A stretch of DNA of 64,000 bases, taken from positions 1 through 64,000 of the forward strand of contig MU385720.1 in assembly GCA_022497155.1 (NCBI GenBank). The letters are read 5' to 3'. Below, in pieces: positions 12,580 to 24,700 of the stretch. Positions within the stretch are counted from its first letter, which is position 1, and each line of letters opens with the position of its first letter. Position numbers and translations under genes: made by a program. Origin of the DNA: Whalleya microplaca. Lineage: Eukaryota; Ascomycota; Sordariomycetes; Xylariales; Xylariaceae. The notes under the pieces are model-generated. The model was not told where the DNA came from, did no database searches, and worked only from the letters and a program-made list of their open reading frames with translations.

Positions 12580-15130
12580 TATATATTAATTAATATATTT
12601 AATTTAATATATTAATAATATATTTAATTTAATATATTAATAATATAATTTTTATTAAATTATATTTAATATATATATATTAAAAAAGTTTTTTTTATTA
12701 GTTATATTTTTATTATTTTTATAATAAAAATGCGTGATTTTTAAAAACGGAAGAAATAATTTAAGATTTTAAATAGCTTTATTTTTTTAACTATTAGCCC
12801 TACTTTTTCTCGCTTAAATTTTAGTATTTATTTTAATAGCTTTTTATAATATTTTTAATCCTTTAATAATTATATTATAATTATAATATTATCCCTAATT
12901 TTATTTTATTATTCCTAAAAGCTTAAAATAAATATATAATTATAAAATATATAAATTAATTATAAAATAATTAGTTTTTAATTAATTTTAATATTATATT
13001 TCCGGTTATAAAACGGCGTAAGCCGGATAATAAGCTTTTTATTAATTCGAATATTTAAAAGGCTCGGGAGCGAAAAAAAATCTCGATTTTTATAATTTTT
13101 AATATAAAAAAAGCCCGCTATAATTTAAAATAAGCAATTAAGCAATAATTCGATATCTAGTAAAAAAGAAATCCTATTATAATTAATTGCGAAGCCGAAA
13201 TTTAAAAGCAAGTTATAATAATATAAGTCGAGATAAAGTAATATATATTTAATTATTTTAAAATTATTTTTATTTTAATTTCCTTTAGTTCCGAAAAAGG
13301 AAAATATCTTAATTAAGTCGCGCGAAAATATTCCGAGATTTCCGAAGGCTTCGATAATAGTAGCGCGGATTAGGTTAATATAAATAAAAGACTAAAGGAA
13401 AAATACTATTTCCGTAACAAAAAAAATAACTTTAAGCGGTATAGCTTTACCGATTAATATTTTTATTTCTTTTTGCTAGTATATTTTTTATACCTAATTA
13501 AAAAAAAATATCCTAAAATTTAATATATAAATTTAAAAGGTACGTTTAATATTTAATTATTTCGCGATTATTTTATAATTTTTATATATTTATAACTATT
13601 AAGTAATTTTTATTTTTTTAAGGAAACTTTAAATTATTTTATATTAAGAAATTAAACGAGAGCGACTTTTTTTTTTGCTTATAAATAAATGAAATATAGT
13701 AAAAGTAATAATTAAGTTTATTATTTGCAAACTTTTTCGCTTTCGAAAATATATAAACTTATATTTTTAAAAAAATAATAGCGAGAACGATATTAATATT
13801 AAAAATATATAAAAAGTTATCTAAAAAATAAATCGATTAATAATTATAAGTTATTATAAAATTATTTTATAATTATTTTATTATTTTAATTTTTTTAAGG
13901 CGTTAAATATAAACTTTACTATATATAAAAAGCTAGCTGGTATATTATTATCGATATTTTATATATAAAGCTTTATTAGTATAAAAATTATTTTAAGTAA
14001 ATATTAAACGCTATTAATTTTACTATCGCTAATAAAAATCGGTTTAAAATATTATAAAATTAATAAGTTATTTAAATAAAAAAAACTATATATATTTAAA
14101 CTTATTTATACCTTTTTATTTAAATTTTCTATATCGTTAAAAAAGAAACTTTTTTTATATTGTTTATCCCGTTTTATATTTTCCGATATTATAATTTAAA
14201 AACGATAATTTTTATTACGTTATATAAAATAAAAAAATTTCGGTATTATTTACGGCATTCGGGCATTTTATTTAAATAAAATTGGAAATAATATTTGTTT
14301 TTAATAATTTTATTTATCGAAACTGGCTAAAATTAAATCTATTATAATTTTAAGGTATATTATTAATAAAATAATTATAAAATAATTTAATATATTATAA
14401 TATTTATATTAATGGGGTATATTTATATTCTAGTTTTTACGGCAGTTTTTTTTAAAATTACCGGATATAAAGTTATTATTCGAATTAAACTAAAAAATTT
14501 TTTAGATATAAATTAAATACCTAATACTCGTTTTTTTTATTATATATTATATTAGTTTCCCTAATTCCCGTTTTTATAAAAAACTATTTAGTTCGATTTA
14601 AGAAATATTATAAGAAATTATAAAATAGTTTTATAATAATATCGAAAGATTATCGAATCGTTATTTTTTATTACCCGGATATATAAGTAATTAGTCCGAT
14701 AAAAATATTAAAACTATTATTTATAAATTAACTTGTTATATTAGGGAATTATTAAATAGGGCGTTTTTTAAAGGATTAATGCTTTTTATAATACTATTAA
14801 AAGAAGACTCGATTTTTATTATAACTAATTACGCGTTAAAATTAGAAATATTTAAATCAGGTCGGAAAAATATAAATAATAAAAAGCTTAATAATTTTCC
14901 AGTTTTAGCTTATTAGCCGGAACGTAATTAATTAAATATTAATAAGCTATAATAAAGCTAGTTTTTAATAATATTTAATTACTTATAATTATTTTAATAT
15001 TATTTTATTATATTAAAACTTACTTTTATAAATAGCTATAATACGATTGGTTAATATTTTAATTTTTTATATAAGACTTAATAAAACTAAGTTTTTTTAT
15101 AAGAGTTTTATAAGAGTTTTACGTATTTTT
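10227..15130. repeat. AT-rich, RIP-degraded sequence right of the retroelement
   Basis: This is very AT-rich sequence with the same CA/TG depletion and no usable frame. It is probably the continuation of the repeat sequence left of the element, plus other old repeats. No transposon domain could be read with confidence. Internal simple repeats at 12535-12650 are listed separately. Confidence 0.7.
12535..12650. repeat. (AT)n microsatellite and AT-rich tandem duplication
   Basis: A run of about 18 AT units covers roughly 12535-12570. About 12592-12645 holds two near-identical copies of a unit of roughly 25 bp containing tatttaatttaatatatt. These are low-complexity features of the AT-rich island. 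Confidence 0.7.
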
Positions 15131-15743
15131 TAATTTGTGGGTGGGACTATTATAAGTAGTCCTATTAATTTTTATTAGTTTTATAGGATTTTTATGGGGA
15201 AAAAAAATTCCTATAGGAGTTTTACGGGACTATGGGACTAACCCCGTAGGTGGGACTTATATAGGTCTAAATTAGTTTATATCGTCTGTATTAAAATTTA
15301 CATAAATAGTATACTCAATAGGTCATACATCCCTTACCTTATGATTATTAGTTATAAAACCACCGACTAAGTGATAATAAAACCTTTAGGCTTTGGATGA
15401 ATTATATATACTAATAGAGTCATCTGAATCATATTGTGAGTACGGGAATAACGGCATATATGATCTAGGGACGTAAACTTGATTGAGTTCATCACATCTA
15501 TTGGATACATACAACCACGCGATAATGTTTCCGCAACTGCATCAATCTAAAGCGAAGATAGAGATTTACTTATACTAAAACTCAACTCTTAAGTATACGA
15601 AAGAAAAATTAGCAATATATCACCGCATAAGGAAGGTGTGAGCATCAGGGGCAAGCTTGATCAGGGGAGATTCCGTAGTTGCTAAACCTAGAAACAACTA
15701 TTCATCCTTCTCTCTTATTCCTTCTACTATATTGCTTGAATAT
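15131..15743. other. Boundary of the AT-rich island and downstream flank of the hydrolase
   Basis: Base composition changes sharply between about 15130 and 15300. Two short direct repeats (GTGGGTGGGACTATTATA at 15137-15154 and GTAGGTGGGACTTATATA at 15246-15263) and an imperfect hairpin GGACTA...TAGTCC lie in the transition and may be the end of a decayed transposon. From 15300 to 15743 no gene is seen. Confidence 0.5.
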
Positions 15744-16875
15744 TCATTGAAGCTTACTCGAAACTGTGCCAATTTCCGGAAGCTCAGATAAAGCTTTACA
15801 AGCTTGTTCCCACGCTCCGTCTTCCTTATCAAGCTGACTCTTCAGGTATGCCCACTACAGATTAGAGAGTTAGCATATCAATCTTTGGATGGTATAGCAA
15901 ACAATGGTGGACTTTGAATCTTATATGGAGTATGGAAAGCTGCCTGATGTAGGTACTCCAGTATGACAGGGATGATAAGTGATTATGGACGCTACTCACC
16001 GTCATTCTCTGTACAGCTGCCAATCTTTCCGGGCTCTCATCGTCCTGACTTTCGGCTGTATCCCATCCGCTCACACCCCCGAGACCATGTTTTGCGCCTT
16101 TGACTATGAATAAGTCCTTTGGTCCAGGCGCAAGCGTGTACGGGTCCGCATGCCAATCGGCGCCACGCACCGTCAGATGCGGGCTGACATCTTCGTCGCC
16201 ACTAACCACAAGCGCCGGCGTTCGCATCTCACCAAAGTCAGGCCCGTAGAAAGGAACAAAGGATTCACGAGCGTTCTGAGAAAGATCAGACCCGCCGTTG
16301 CCGGTACCCCCTATGATGACACCGGCCTTGATACGCTTCTCGGGTATATACACTGTTGACCCGTCGCGCGGATCGGTGTTCTTTGCGCCCAGAAGCAAGC
16401 TCGATGTCCAGCCTCCTAAAGAATGACCCGCCACAGCGATTCTGTCCTTGTCTAGTCGCCCCTTGAGCCCGGGGACAGCAGCCTCGATAACATCTAGCTG
16501 GTCCAGAATCACGACCATGTCCTGGGCACGCGACTGCCAGAAATATTCCTGGCCCACAACTGCATTCTTTAAAAGACCGAGACTCATAGAGGATAGATGA
16601 GTAGGCTGGATGACGACAAAACCGTGACCAGCCCAGAAGTTGGCCAAAGGCCCGTAACCCTCGAGCGAATTCAACCAGTTGCTCCTTCCTTGACCGTGTG
16701 AAAGGAGTATTATCGGGAGCCTTTCCCCTGTTGAAGGAAAGGACACACGTAGTTCTAAATCAACCAGTCGATCCGGACAGCGGAGGACAGCAGGGCTGTA
16801 TGAGACGACACGGGTAGGAGGATTGACGGGGATCTTGGCGGCGGCGCCAATAAGTGCATGATTGTGTAACTGCAT
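15744..16875 (-). CDS. Alpha/beta hydrolase, PAF-acetylhydrolase/chlorophyllase-like
   Basis: The model has two exons, 16875-16000 and 15854-15744. The 145-bp intron has a GTGAGT donor, a TGCTAAC branch site and a TAG acceptor. It encodes 328 residues. The start is the ATG at 16875; the longer frame upstream has no ATG. The nucleophile elbow GHSLGG places the serine at about residue 152, with likely acid in SGDED (about 227-229) and histidine in KHGLGG (about 263). An early LSHGQG motif supplies the oxyanion region. The second exon (WAYLKSQL...) restores the C-terminal helix usual in this family. There is no signal peptide, so it is probably cytosolic. Ester or lipid hydrolysis is expected from the family; the substrate is unknown. 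It is the first gene beside the RIP island. Confidence 0.88.
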
Positions 16876-18348
16876 CTTGATTCGTTTCGGTAAATGGCCT
16901 ATATTTGATGAGATGTAGGTAAACAAGTGTTGATTCTGGTAAACTGTATTCTCGAACTGTCTAGTAAATATACATGGCTTGATTCTTCAGCTGAGAAGAC
17001 CCGGACTCCTTTATATAGTAGCGTGGTACCTACGATGTCCTTCTGGCGGACTTAGGATATCAAGCGGACTTAAAATTTCCATAATGAACAACTCCTTCGT
17101 TATATCGAGTCACTTCAGTATAGGTAGCCTGTGAATACCAAGAACGCTCAGGAGGAGCAAGTATAACCCGGAGTTAGATGGGTAAGTCCAGAGACTCGGA
17201 ATAGTTTCAAAGTGATTGTCCGAGTTAGACCGGCTCGTTATGGGTCCACACTGTCGGAACACAGGGATGTGTGGTTGATAATTCAGGTGGCTGGACGCCC
17301 CATAAGCTGTGGCTTATATATAGGAGGCTCTGCCTCCTCTGACTCTACGAAGTCGTGATGATACTTCCCTAATAATAACTACTATGATACTCATAACCTG
17401 CGTCTATTTCAACACACACAAATACCAAATCAGAATGCGCCGTACCCATGCATCCCTTCCCTTGGGCAATTCCTACATATTCCCTCCCATCACACCCCCC
17501 TAGTCATCGTCACTCGTCAATCTATCGCCACAAATTCAACACGATGTTACCATTAAAACTGTAATGTATTAAATCTGTAATACAAGGTAGTGAAAATCAT
17601 GTAATAACACAATGAAGTATTTGGTATACTTCCATGGCCAGTATAACGCTTTATACGATATAGCGTATAAAGAATAGTAAGTGAGGATAAATGTTCTAGA
17701 GGGATACGTAAAACTTGTTGAGCATGGGGCGTAGGTGATCGAGGCGAAAACAACTAAAGACTAGAAATCGACCAAATAATGGTGATAATTGAAGGCTAAC
17801 TAATATAGCTGTCACATTTTAAAGAGTTGCTTATTTAGCTTAGCTAGGAATGATAGAGAAGATTTGTACTTGGTGGTTGACTTTAGAGATGAAAACATCA
17901 GTCAAAAGTGAGAATGACATCAATTCAGTACCCAAAATACGGATCCACGTCGATCATCAATAAGATACGTTATCTTGTTGAGCTGAGGATATATTAGACT
18001 GGTCACTGCATACTGTCATATAGTTACTAGGCCACCAATGCCACCATCCAAGGTAGGCCTCAATTCTCGTGCGTGGCTTCACTGGTCTCCTAAACGTAAC
18101 TATAATTGGAATCGCCACGATTGTTGTAGGCCAAGTGGTTCTACAGCATGTTCCACTTATGGTCATGGATTGACGGCTTGATTTTGTAGAATTGAAGCCG
18201 TATTTTTCGTATGCAAACTATTTTGGCATACATTGGAAAATGGGTATTTTATAACGAGTATTAATATGTCGAAAGATAGAGTTGCTTGTTAAATACCACG
18301 ATAGCTATAATCCAATGCATTCGAGACTTAGTTCCCAACCGGCTTCTA
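16876..18348. other. Intergenic region
   Basis: It lies between two minus-strand genes and holds the hydrolase promoter at its left end. The open frames inside are short, have no family features and mostly lack ATG starts. No RNA gene or repeat is recognised. Confidence 0.6.
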
Positions 18349-19263
18349 TTAGTAGACAGCTTGATAAGACCAACCATTCAAGTACCTGATGGCCATAATC
18401 AGCGCCGCAAATACGAATATCCATGCCAGTGCGCCTGCTATTATGTGATCTCGAAATGTTTTTGTCGCGTCGATCTTGCTATTGCTATGTGGGAATGGAC
18501 AATCAGGTATGGCCACGTTCAGAATTTTACACAGAGGCTCCCACCCCTGGCTGACTTCATACCAAAACAATTTCTCTGGTGGTACAACTTGCCGCAGGTG
18601 CTGTTCATGCTTTCGAAGAGTATCTGCCTCAATCATCTCCTGATCATAGCGCCACATCATAATGTAATGAAACTTCTCGCGCCATAACCCATAGATTTGA
18701 GACTTGTGTAGCCATAGAACTACCAGTGGTAGATACCACGTCGCCATCATGCTGTTCAGATAGTCCATGCTCTTCCACCAAGACTTTTCATCCCTCGTGG
18801 TCGCGATCACGATGGCATCGGGATAAACACGCATGATTTCTGGGGTGAGTGTTGCTGCAGGACAGTCCGTCGTTGCGACATAGCCATCAAGGACCTCTGA
18901 GAAGAGCCAATCAAGTTTTTTCTGCTCCGTAAATGTTTGTACTTTCGGCGCGAGTTCCATTATTTCCAACCAAGTCTGCATTTGATCGATGGAGCCTCCG
19001 AGAGACTGGATACCGGAGTCGTGGACAGGGCCACCAAGAAGAATAGTGAGCGCATCTTTAAGAGTTTTTGTTCCCGTGCGTGACCTATCATTGTATGTTC
19101 AGTCCCTCTATATAGGCAGAAATCGGTAGTGAATGGCCTGGACTCAATTTATCTTCGACTAGGGAGAAGGAGTCTTTACAAGCCTGACTCTGACTTACAT
19201 TCCAGCGCCGATTACACGGAACTTTGTCCCTGCTGGCCCCGGGCGTGAGGGACCTTGACCCAT
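18349..19263 (-). CDS. P-loop sulfotransferase family protein with C-terminal membrane anchor
   Basis: The model has two exons, 19263-19199 and 19084-18349, with a 114-bp intron (GTAAGT donor, TAG acceptor). It encodes 266 residues. The splice restores the N-terminal nucleotide-binding motif: exon 1 ends FRVIGAG and exon 2 continues MSRTGTKTLKDAL, the RTGT-type P-loop of the fungal sulfotransferase-4 family (often mislabelled NAD-dependent epimerase). Downstream are DAIVIATTRDEKSWWKS and VPPEKLFWYEVSQGWEPLC, conserved in the family. Residues around 238-258 (IIAGALAWIFVFAALIMAI) form one membrane segment, so the enzyme is probably tail-anchored. The usual sulfate donor is PAPS; acceptor and pathway are unknown. 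Confidence 0.88.
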
Positions 19264-21309
19264 GGTGGCAATCTAGACGCAACTGGAGAGCCTCAAACCG
19301 ACCTCTTGAAGCTGTTGTTCACCTCTAGGTATTCAGATAGACACCTTCTGACATCGCGCAAGTTACGAATGGGGCATCAATGAGCGACAGTGCCACATTT
19401 TTGTACCTTCACGTATTTTTATTTGATGCATCTCTCACCATCTGATGGCATCTAATAGAGTGCCAAGGAATAAAAAATCATGACTTTTGCCATGGTACTC
19501 GAAATAAGGCTTTGGTTATATGGATGTTCTCGTGCCTAAAGTCCTATACAGACTGACAGACTGTTCCTAGGGTGCCAAGCCGGCAGAAGACGAAAAGATA
19601 CTTGCCAAAAGACGCCAGCCATCTGGGAGAGTCAGAGAAAGTAAGCGGTTGTTGCATGCAGCTACCTCATTCGTCTATATAAAGACTGTCACATGTTGAC
19701 AGCACTTAAAAGCTCAAGGCGACCCGCAAATAGCCTTCACCGATAAAATATACGTTTGAAAAGATCGACTGATCGTCACTCAGGTTTTCGCAAACTGGCA
19801 AATTGGTCGGACCTTCAGTCCGCGTAATGCACCGATCACTTCGTATTGTTTAATTCTCAATGATTGTGTACACGTACTACACGGGATAAACAATGTCGGT
19901 GACTTATTACTTATGTCCCACGAACGATCATTTGTAGTGTCCACCCTCGTCAGGACCCCTCCAACGCCAGTAACATGCACAGAGTAGTTTATTATTCATT
20001 GATGCTATTTTTGTTTTGCCAGGCCGATTATATTGCGATCGGCATCGTTGTCGATTTTGCCGTATGTTGCTTAGTATACGGCTAGTTTTGGGTGCATACT
20101 TGGACTCTCCAGTTCATGAGATCAAATATGCAAGTCAGCAGAAAATTGGTGGAGGGATTGCAGAGGGGTTTCAAAAATTCTTCCTATCATCGAGATAAGC
20201 AACGCGAACAACCCAAGCCTCGAGGCAATCAGTTGGCGTAGCCTTAAGGTGGATCGCGCCGCGACCTAAAGAACCTTAGAGAATCTTATTGCAAGAGAGC
20301 CTCACTGGGGCCCTACGCGACTTATGAGCCAACACCCGGGCGACAAGTTGAATGCTAGGCTAGTGGAGCGGGGATGCGCAAGTGCTAAATCTATAAGTGG
20401 ATTATCACGGCCCATCCTGGAGTCCACTCCAACATGACATTTTCTTCACAGCCTTACCCAGTCCTTTAGGTGGTACGTAGGTCGAAACGTCATGTCTTGT
20501 GGTCGTTTCCGCAAGCGAACTACCTAGATATCAAGGGGTCCGGCGCTCTCTACTATGTTTAGGTTCGTGGTTCCGGATCAGCTCTTTTATGTGTCTATCC
20601 TCATTACTCGATTCCCATCCCACCACGGGTCGATACGAAACCGGCAACGGAGGAAATTCGCGGTCTTGGCTGCATCTTTCCCTACAACGGTGATTGCACG
20701 GGTCGGATCCGGGTCACCCAACCAGATAGCCCATGCCGTGTGGAACGCTCTAGGAACGCGTCTTTTTCGGTGGGACCACGTGGGAACGTGATCAACTATT
20801 CTCTGTGGAAGGAGTATGTCATATTTATGTCTCATGTTTATAGTGGAATTTCTGGAAGGTATTCTCCAAATAGAGCCGTGTTTAGACCTAGCAAGCGCAC
20901 GCTATTGGGAAGATCGTTACATAGGTAGGTGGTGATGGTGGATCCCATTAGACAGTCATCACGAAGCTATTGATGCATCATGCATTAGGGCCAAAGGGGG
21001 ATGGGATCCGCAGAGTGGGAATCCTTCATTAGGGTCCGATAAGTTTCCTTAGTCAAAATTCTAGCTTCCCCTCCCTCGGGGAAGCTCACCGTTTATGATT
21101 TTGTTTCCTCAAACAATATCCTCTCAGCCACATTCTCAAAACTCCTGACACCTTCTTTTATCCTACCAGGAGCTGAAACATAGACCGGCTACACCTGAAC
21201 TTAATACTGCTCGTAAGTTCTCTAGTTTTCACCAGCCACGAAACTCTTTGAACACACGCCACTGACCTGTTGTTCCAGTACACTCGTTCCCCAAGTAATC
21301 AGACTCTCC
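19264..21309. other. Gene-poor region
   Basis: No supported gene. Overlapping open frames on both strands at 20499-20835 (longest 82 residues, no recognised motif) look like chance frames or decayed coding sequence. No tRNA, repeat or transposon is recognised. Confidence 0.5.
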
Positions 21310-21720
21310 TCAGTGATATAGAACGACAATATGCATATTCACACCTGTGGCAACTGTGGAACTGAGTACACGAGCGGCAGCTGTTGGTATTGCCATCCTC
21401 AGAACAGGCCTGGGGAAATGGTGACACCGCATCCGCTTCACTAGAGGGAACCAAATTTTTTCGCCTTGCCATACGATGAAGAGTAATGAGGGATCTTCTA
21501 CCAGGGGTCTATAATCTTGAACAAAAACCACTCGCTTGCCGTTTGCAACTACTCGACGGACACCACACTTATTGCACTTTGCGTCTTGCTTTTCTCCGAC
21601 TCGGGCTTTTTGCAAGTAATGAGTCATCTTCGCCATCTTCGCCATCTTCGCCATCTTTGTCATCTTCACATCTTTACATCGATTCAAAACATGATAATTA
21701 CAACCAACATTGGATCCCAT
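21310..21720 (-). CDS. Hypothetical protein with KMA repeat (weak)
   Basis: This ATG-started frame encodes 136 residues. Near the N terminus a 9-bp tandem repeat gives KMTKMAKMAKMAKM. After it comes a more protein-like stretch with a CNKCG pair and WQGEKIWFPLVKRMRCHHF. No family is recognised. The last 10-15 residues may be intron read-through, as GTGAATATG follows a plausible exon end. Plus-strand frames overlap it. It may be a real small gene, an exon or a decayed gene. Confidence 0.25.
   Translation of the reverse strand: MGSNVGCNYHVLNRCKDVKMTKMAKMAKMAKMTHYLQKARVGEKQDAKCNKCGVRRVVANGKRVVFVQDYRPLVEDPSLLFIVWQGEKIWFPLVKRMRCHHFPRPVLRMAIPTAAARVLSSTVATGVNMHIVVLYH
21632..21664. repeat. 9-bp tandem repeat (CTTCGCCAT)n
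   Basis: Three to four near-exact copies of CTTCGCCAT, the last one altered, lie inside the weak minus-strand frame at 21310-21720 and give the Lys-Met-Ala repeat there. Confidence 0.8.
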
Positions 21721-24700
21721 AATTGATCCCGGCGTTTTCGTGGATCAACGGGATTCACGGTCGGGACGGCCTTTGTATAGGGCCTTGGGATTGGTCCACC
21801 ACTTTACGAGAGACGAAACGAATATTTTGAGAGCTGTCTGCATAATGAAGGCGGGCGGCGTTTAGGAAAAGTTTAGGAATTATGATGGTATCATTAGATG
21901 GCGAAGAAGCAAGGCGCAAGGAATAGCGCAGTTGCAAACAGAAGTGTCTATATGAACAGACTCGGCTTGATATATATTAATGTCTTTTGGAAATAGCTAT
22001 TATGTTACATAGAGAATGCCATGAGCTCAATACTCATATTGGCTGTAAAACTGTTGTCGATGTTTGATATGAATTCTTTAGCCCTATCGCATACCACTTT
22101 GCTGATGTGAAGTACAAGCCCAGCCATTAGGTCAAGATAAATTTAATGGGTTATGTATTCCCTCATAGCATAAGTATTGACACGCCCTATAGGGCTGAAG
22201 GTGGCACGGGCCTACGTATGGCCGCCGCCTATACATGTATATATCAGGGGCTCTGCCACCTTCCTACATCTTCACCTTGTACAACACTTTTCAAGTCACT
22301 TTACTACTCATTACTTTGTCCCATATTGGTAACAAACTCAGTTGCTTTACTATAAACCAAATGATGAGAACAAAATCATCATGACCATATGAATTGACAG
22401 GGGGATGAGTTCCATCATTGTGGATTCAGATCAAAAGGCTAAGTTTTAGTTCTCTGACCTTTAAACTTATATATAGGTTCATAGGTAAAATAGTTAACCT
22501 AGTAGGACGTTACCAAGTGGTACCAAGGAATCATTTCTTATTGAATGGTGTTTTCACCTTATTACCAATTTAAGTTAGAATCATTGGGAATTGTTAGATG
22601 AGTAACAGTATCTTCTTTTCAAATCCTATTTATTCAGTAATGTTTTATGAAGAAGTATCATACACCTTCTAACTACAGCGACTTTGTAGAGATATGCCCT
22701 GGTTGTTCTCGGCACTTGTCGCTATTAGCGTGTATGTTGTAAGATGTATTGTATTTATGTCTGCTACATTTATGGAAACACCTAAAGCAACTGGGTTTGA
22801 CTAGGCAGTGGGTATAATTACCCCGCGGTACATGTTATTAATAAACGCAGATAATTCTTCTGCCGTTCACATAAAGAAATACACGAGAAGCGTACTCATA
22901 CAACTGATACTTATTACATATATCCTCTTTTTCCCTCTAATTTTAGGTTAAGTAGCCTAATAGAGAGAATTTACTTGGCGTCGCCATATGGTATTATGGT
23001 TTACTAATGAATGATGTAAGAGTAGCGTATCATTCATTAGGAAAAGCTATTGTAAGTCACTGAATGCTCCTCTGCTTGTTGGATTATCAGAGTCATGATA
23101 GTCAACACGACACAACCAGAGGGAAATAGTTTAGACATCGTCGTGCTTGAGTCAAAATAATAGTAAATGCGCTTGTGTAGTCATTCGATTTTGTCAATCG
23201 TACTGTGGGGATTCGATACCCTCTGGAATGGCTACAAGAGGCCTTGGCAACGAAGGAATCTTAAGTGGAATTTATATATGCATAGAGCATATGTAAAATA
23301 GACGATATAGAAGATGGCCTATCGAACTGACAGCATTGTTTGGCAGTAACGTCGCACTCAATCTATCTTATGAGATATCCCACCACTTTGTGGCCATCAA
23401 GCGATCGTAGATACAAAGAGGCAGTCATATTAAGCCAAAATAACGCACAACAAGTGAACTCAACCACAACTAATAGGATAGAGAATTTATGGAGATGATG
23501 TCGGTCTTATTATGTTACATTGTCATAAGTTGCATGTAATTACTTACATTCTAAGGTATTTAATGAGGTAGCACTTTCATTTAGTAGCTATTAGATAGGT
23601 GCATGCTTAGATTAGACTCGATACTTCTGGTAAAAATTCTGCGCCAGTTTGAGAATGAAGAGTCCTACTTGACGAGTATAATCTAAGTATTATCAGGTCC
23701 TGGCAAAGTGACTCTATGAAACATTTAATCAATCTAGGGTCTTTATGCGAACATTATATACCTATACTAGGGCTTCCATGCCTCCAACAATAGCTCTTGC
23801 ACTGGAGCATTGGCTAATTTGTCATAAACTTCTGCCATCGGAGCTACTATATGTGAGGCAGAGCTTAATTCTAAGAGTATTGAATAGTTAAGCCTTCCAC
23901 GTTTTGTGGAAAATAGTTGTAATCAACGTCATCGGGTCTTCAGTGCCGATAAAAGATCCTTTAGCCCATAAAGTTAGCTTCGACCAAGCTTTTGACAGAG
24001 ACAATAAATTATACATGCCGAAGCTGCTAGTACGTACACTACACTGCATTTATTTATTAATGAATAAGAAATTCGGGCCTCTTAACGCTAAGGGCTCGGC
24101 AACCTTAGCGTTCTTCGGACTTTGAGTGCCCTTGAGCTTCCCCATACTTCCCCAGGTTGCCAAGAGCCTGTGGAATCTACCTATATCTTAAGTCCAGGAT
24201 AACCTACTGACACGTACCTTTATGAGCTAAGTTCCTATAACTACGCTTGCTTATAAACTCAGGGCCCTAAGACACTCTGTTCTATCTCGATTACCTACGG
24301 CCGACAAGGTGAGGGCCAATATAGGTTATTATCAAAGAACATAAGTTGCAGTTTATTGACAATGCATGGTAGAGTAGGCAGGTTGCCAGGCACAACTAAA
24401 ATATTGACCTATGGGGTGAGTGTCTTCATCAAGATTCCTGTAGAGAGGTGCATGCTTATACAATGCTGAGGCTAAAGCATCTCCAATAAGGCGCTCAAGC
24501 CCCTTTGGGGCCTTACAACACCTCTGCGTGCTTAAAGGGGTGTCTTGAATATATGGTCAATCTAGGACACATAAATAACAACTAACTCTTGAGATAGCTC
24601 AAATTGTTGAAGTCAATGCATATCACGTATGTTTATATGAGAAACAACGTTAATGGATAATATATTGGTATACGAGTTTAGAGGATATCATCAGGTGTAT

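Noticed and set aside
18286..18687. Plus-strand frame of 133 codons
   Set aside because: It lies opposite the sulfotransferase exon and has no family features of its own.
20555..20835. Overlapping frames of 78 and 82 codons on both strands
   Set aside because: No motif, no splice-supported extension, and the two strands overlap; chance frames or decayed sequence.
23904..24125. Plus-strand frame of 73 codons
   Set aside because: It begins at TTG, not ATG, and has no recognisable domain or nearby exon.
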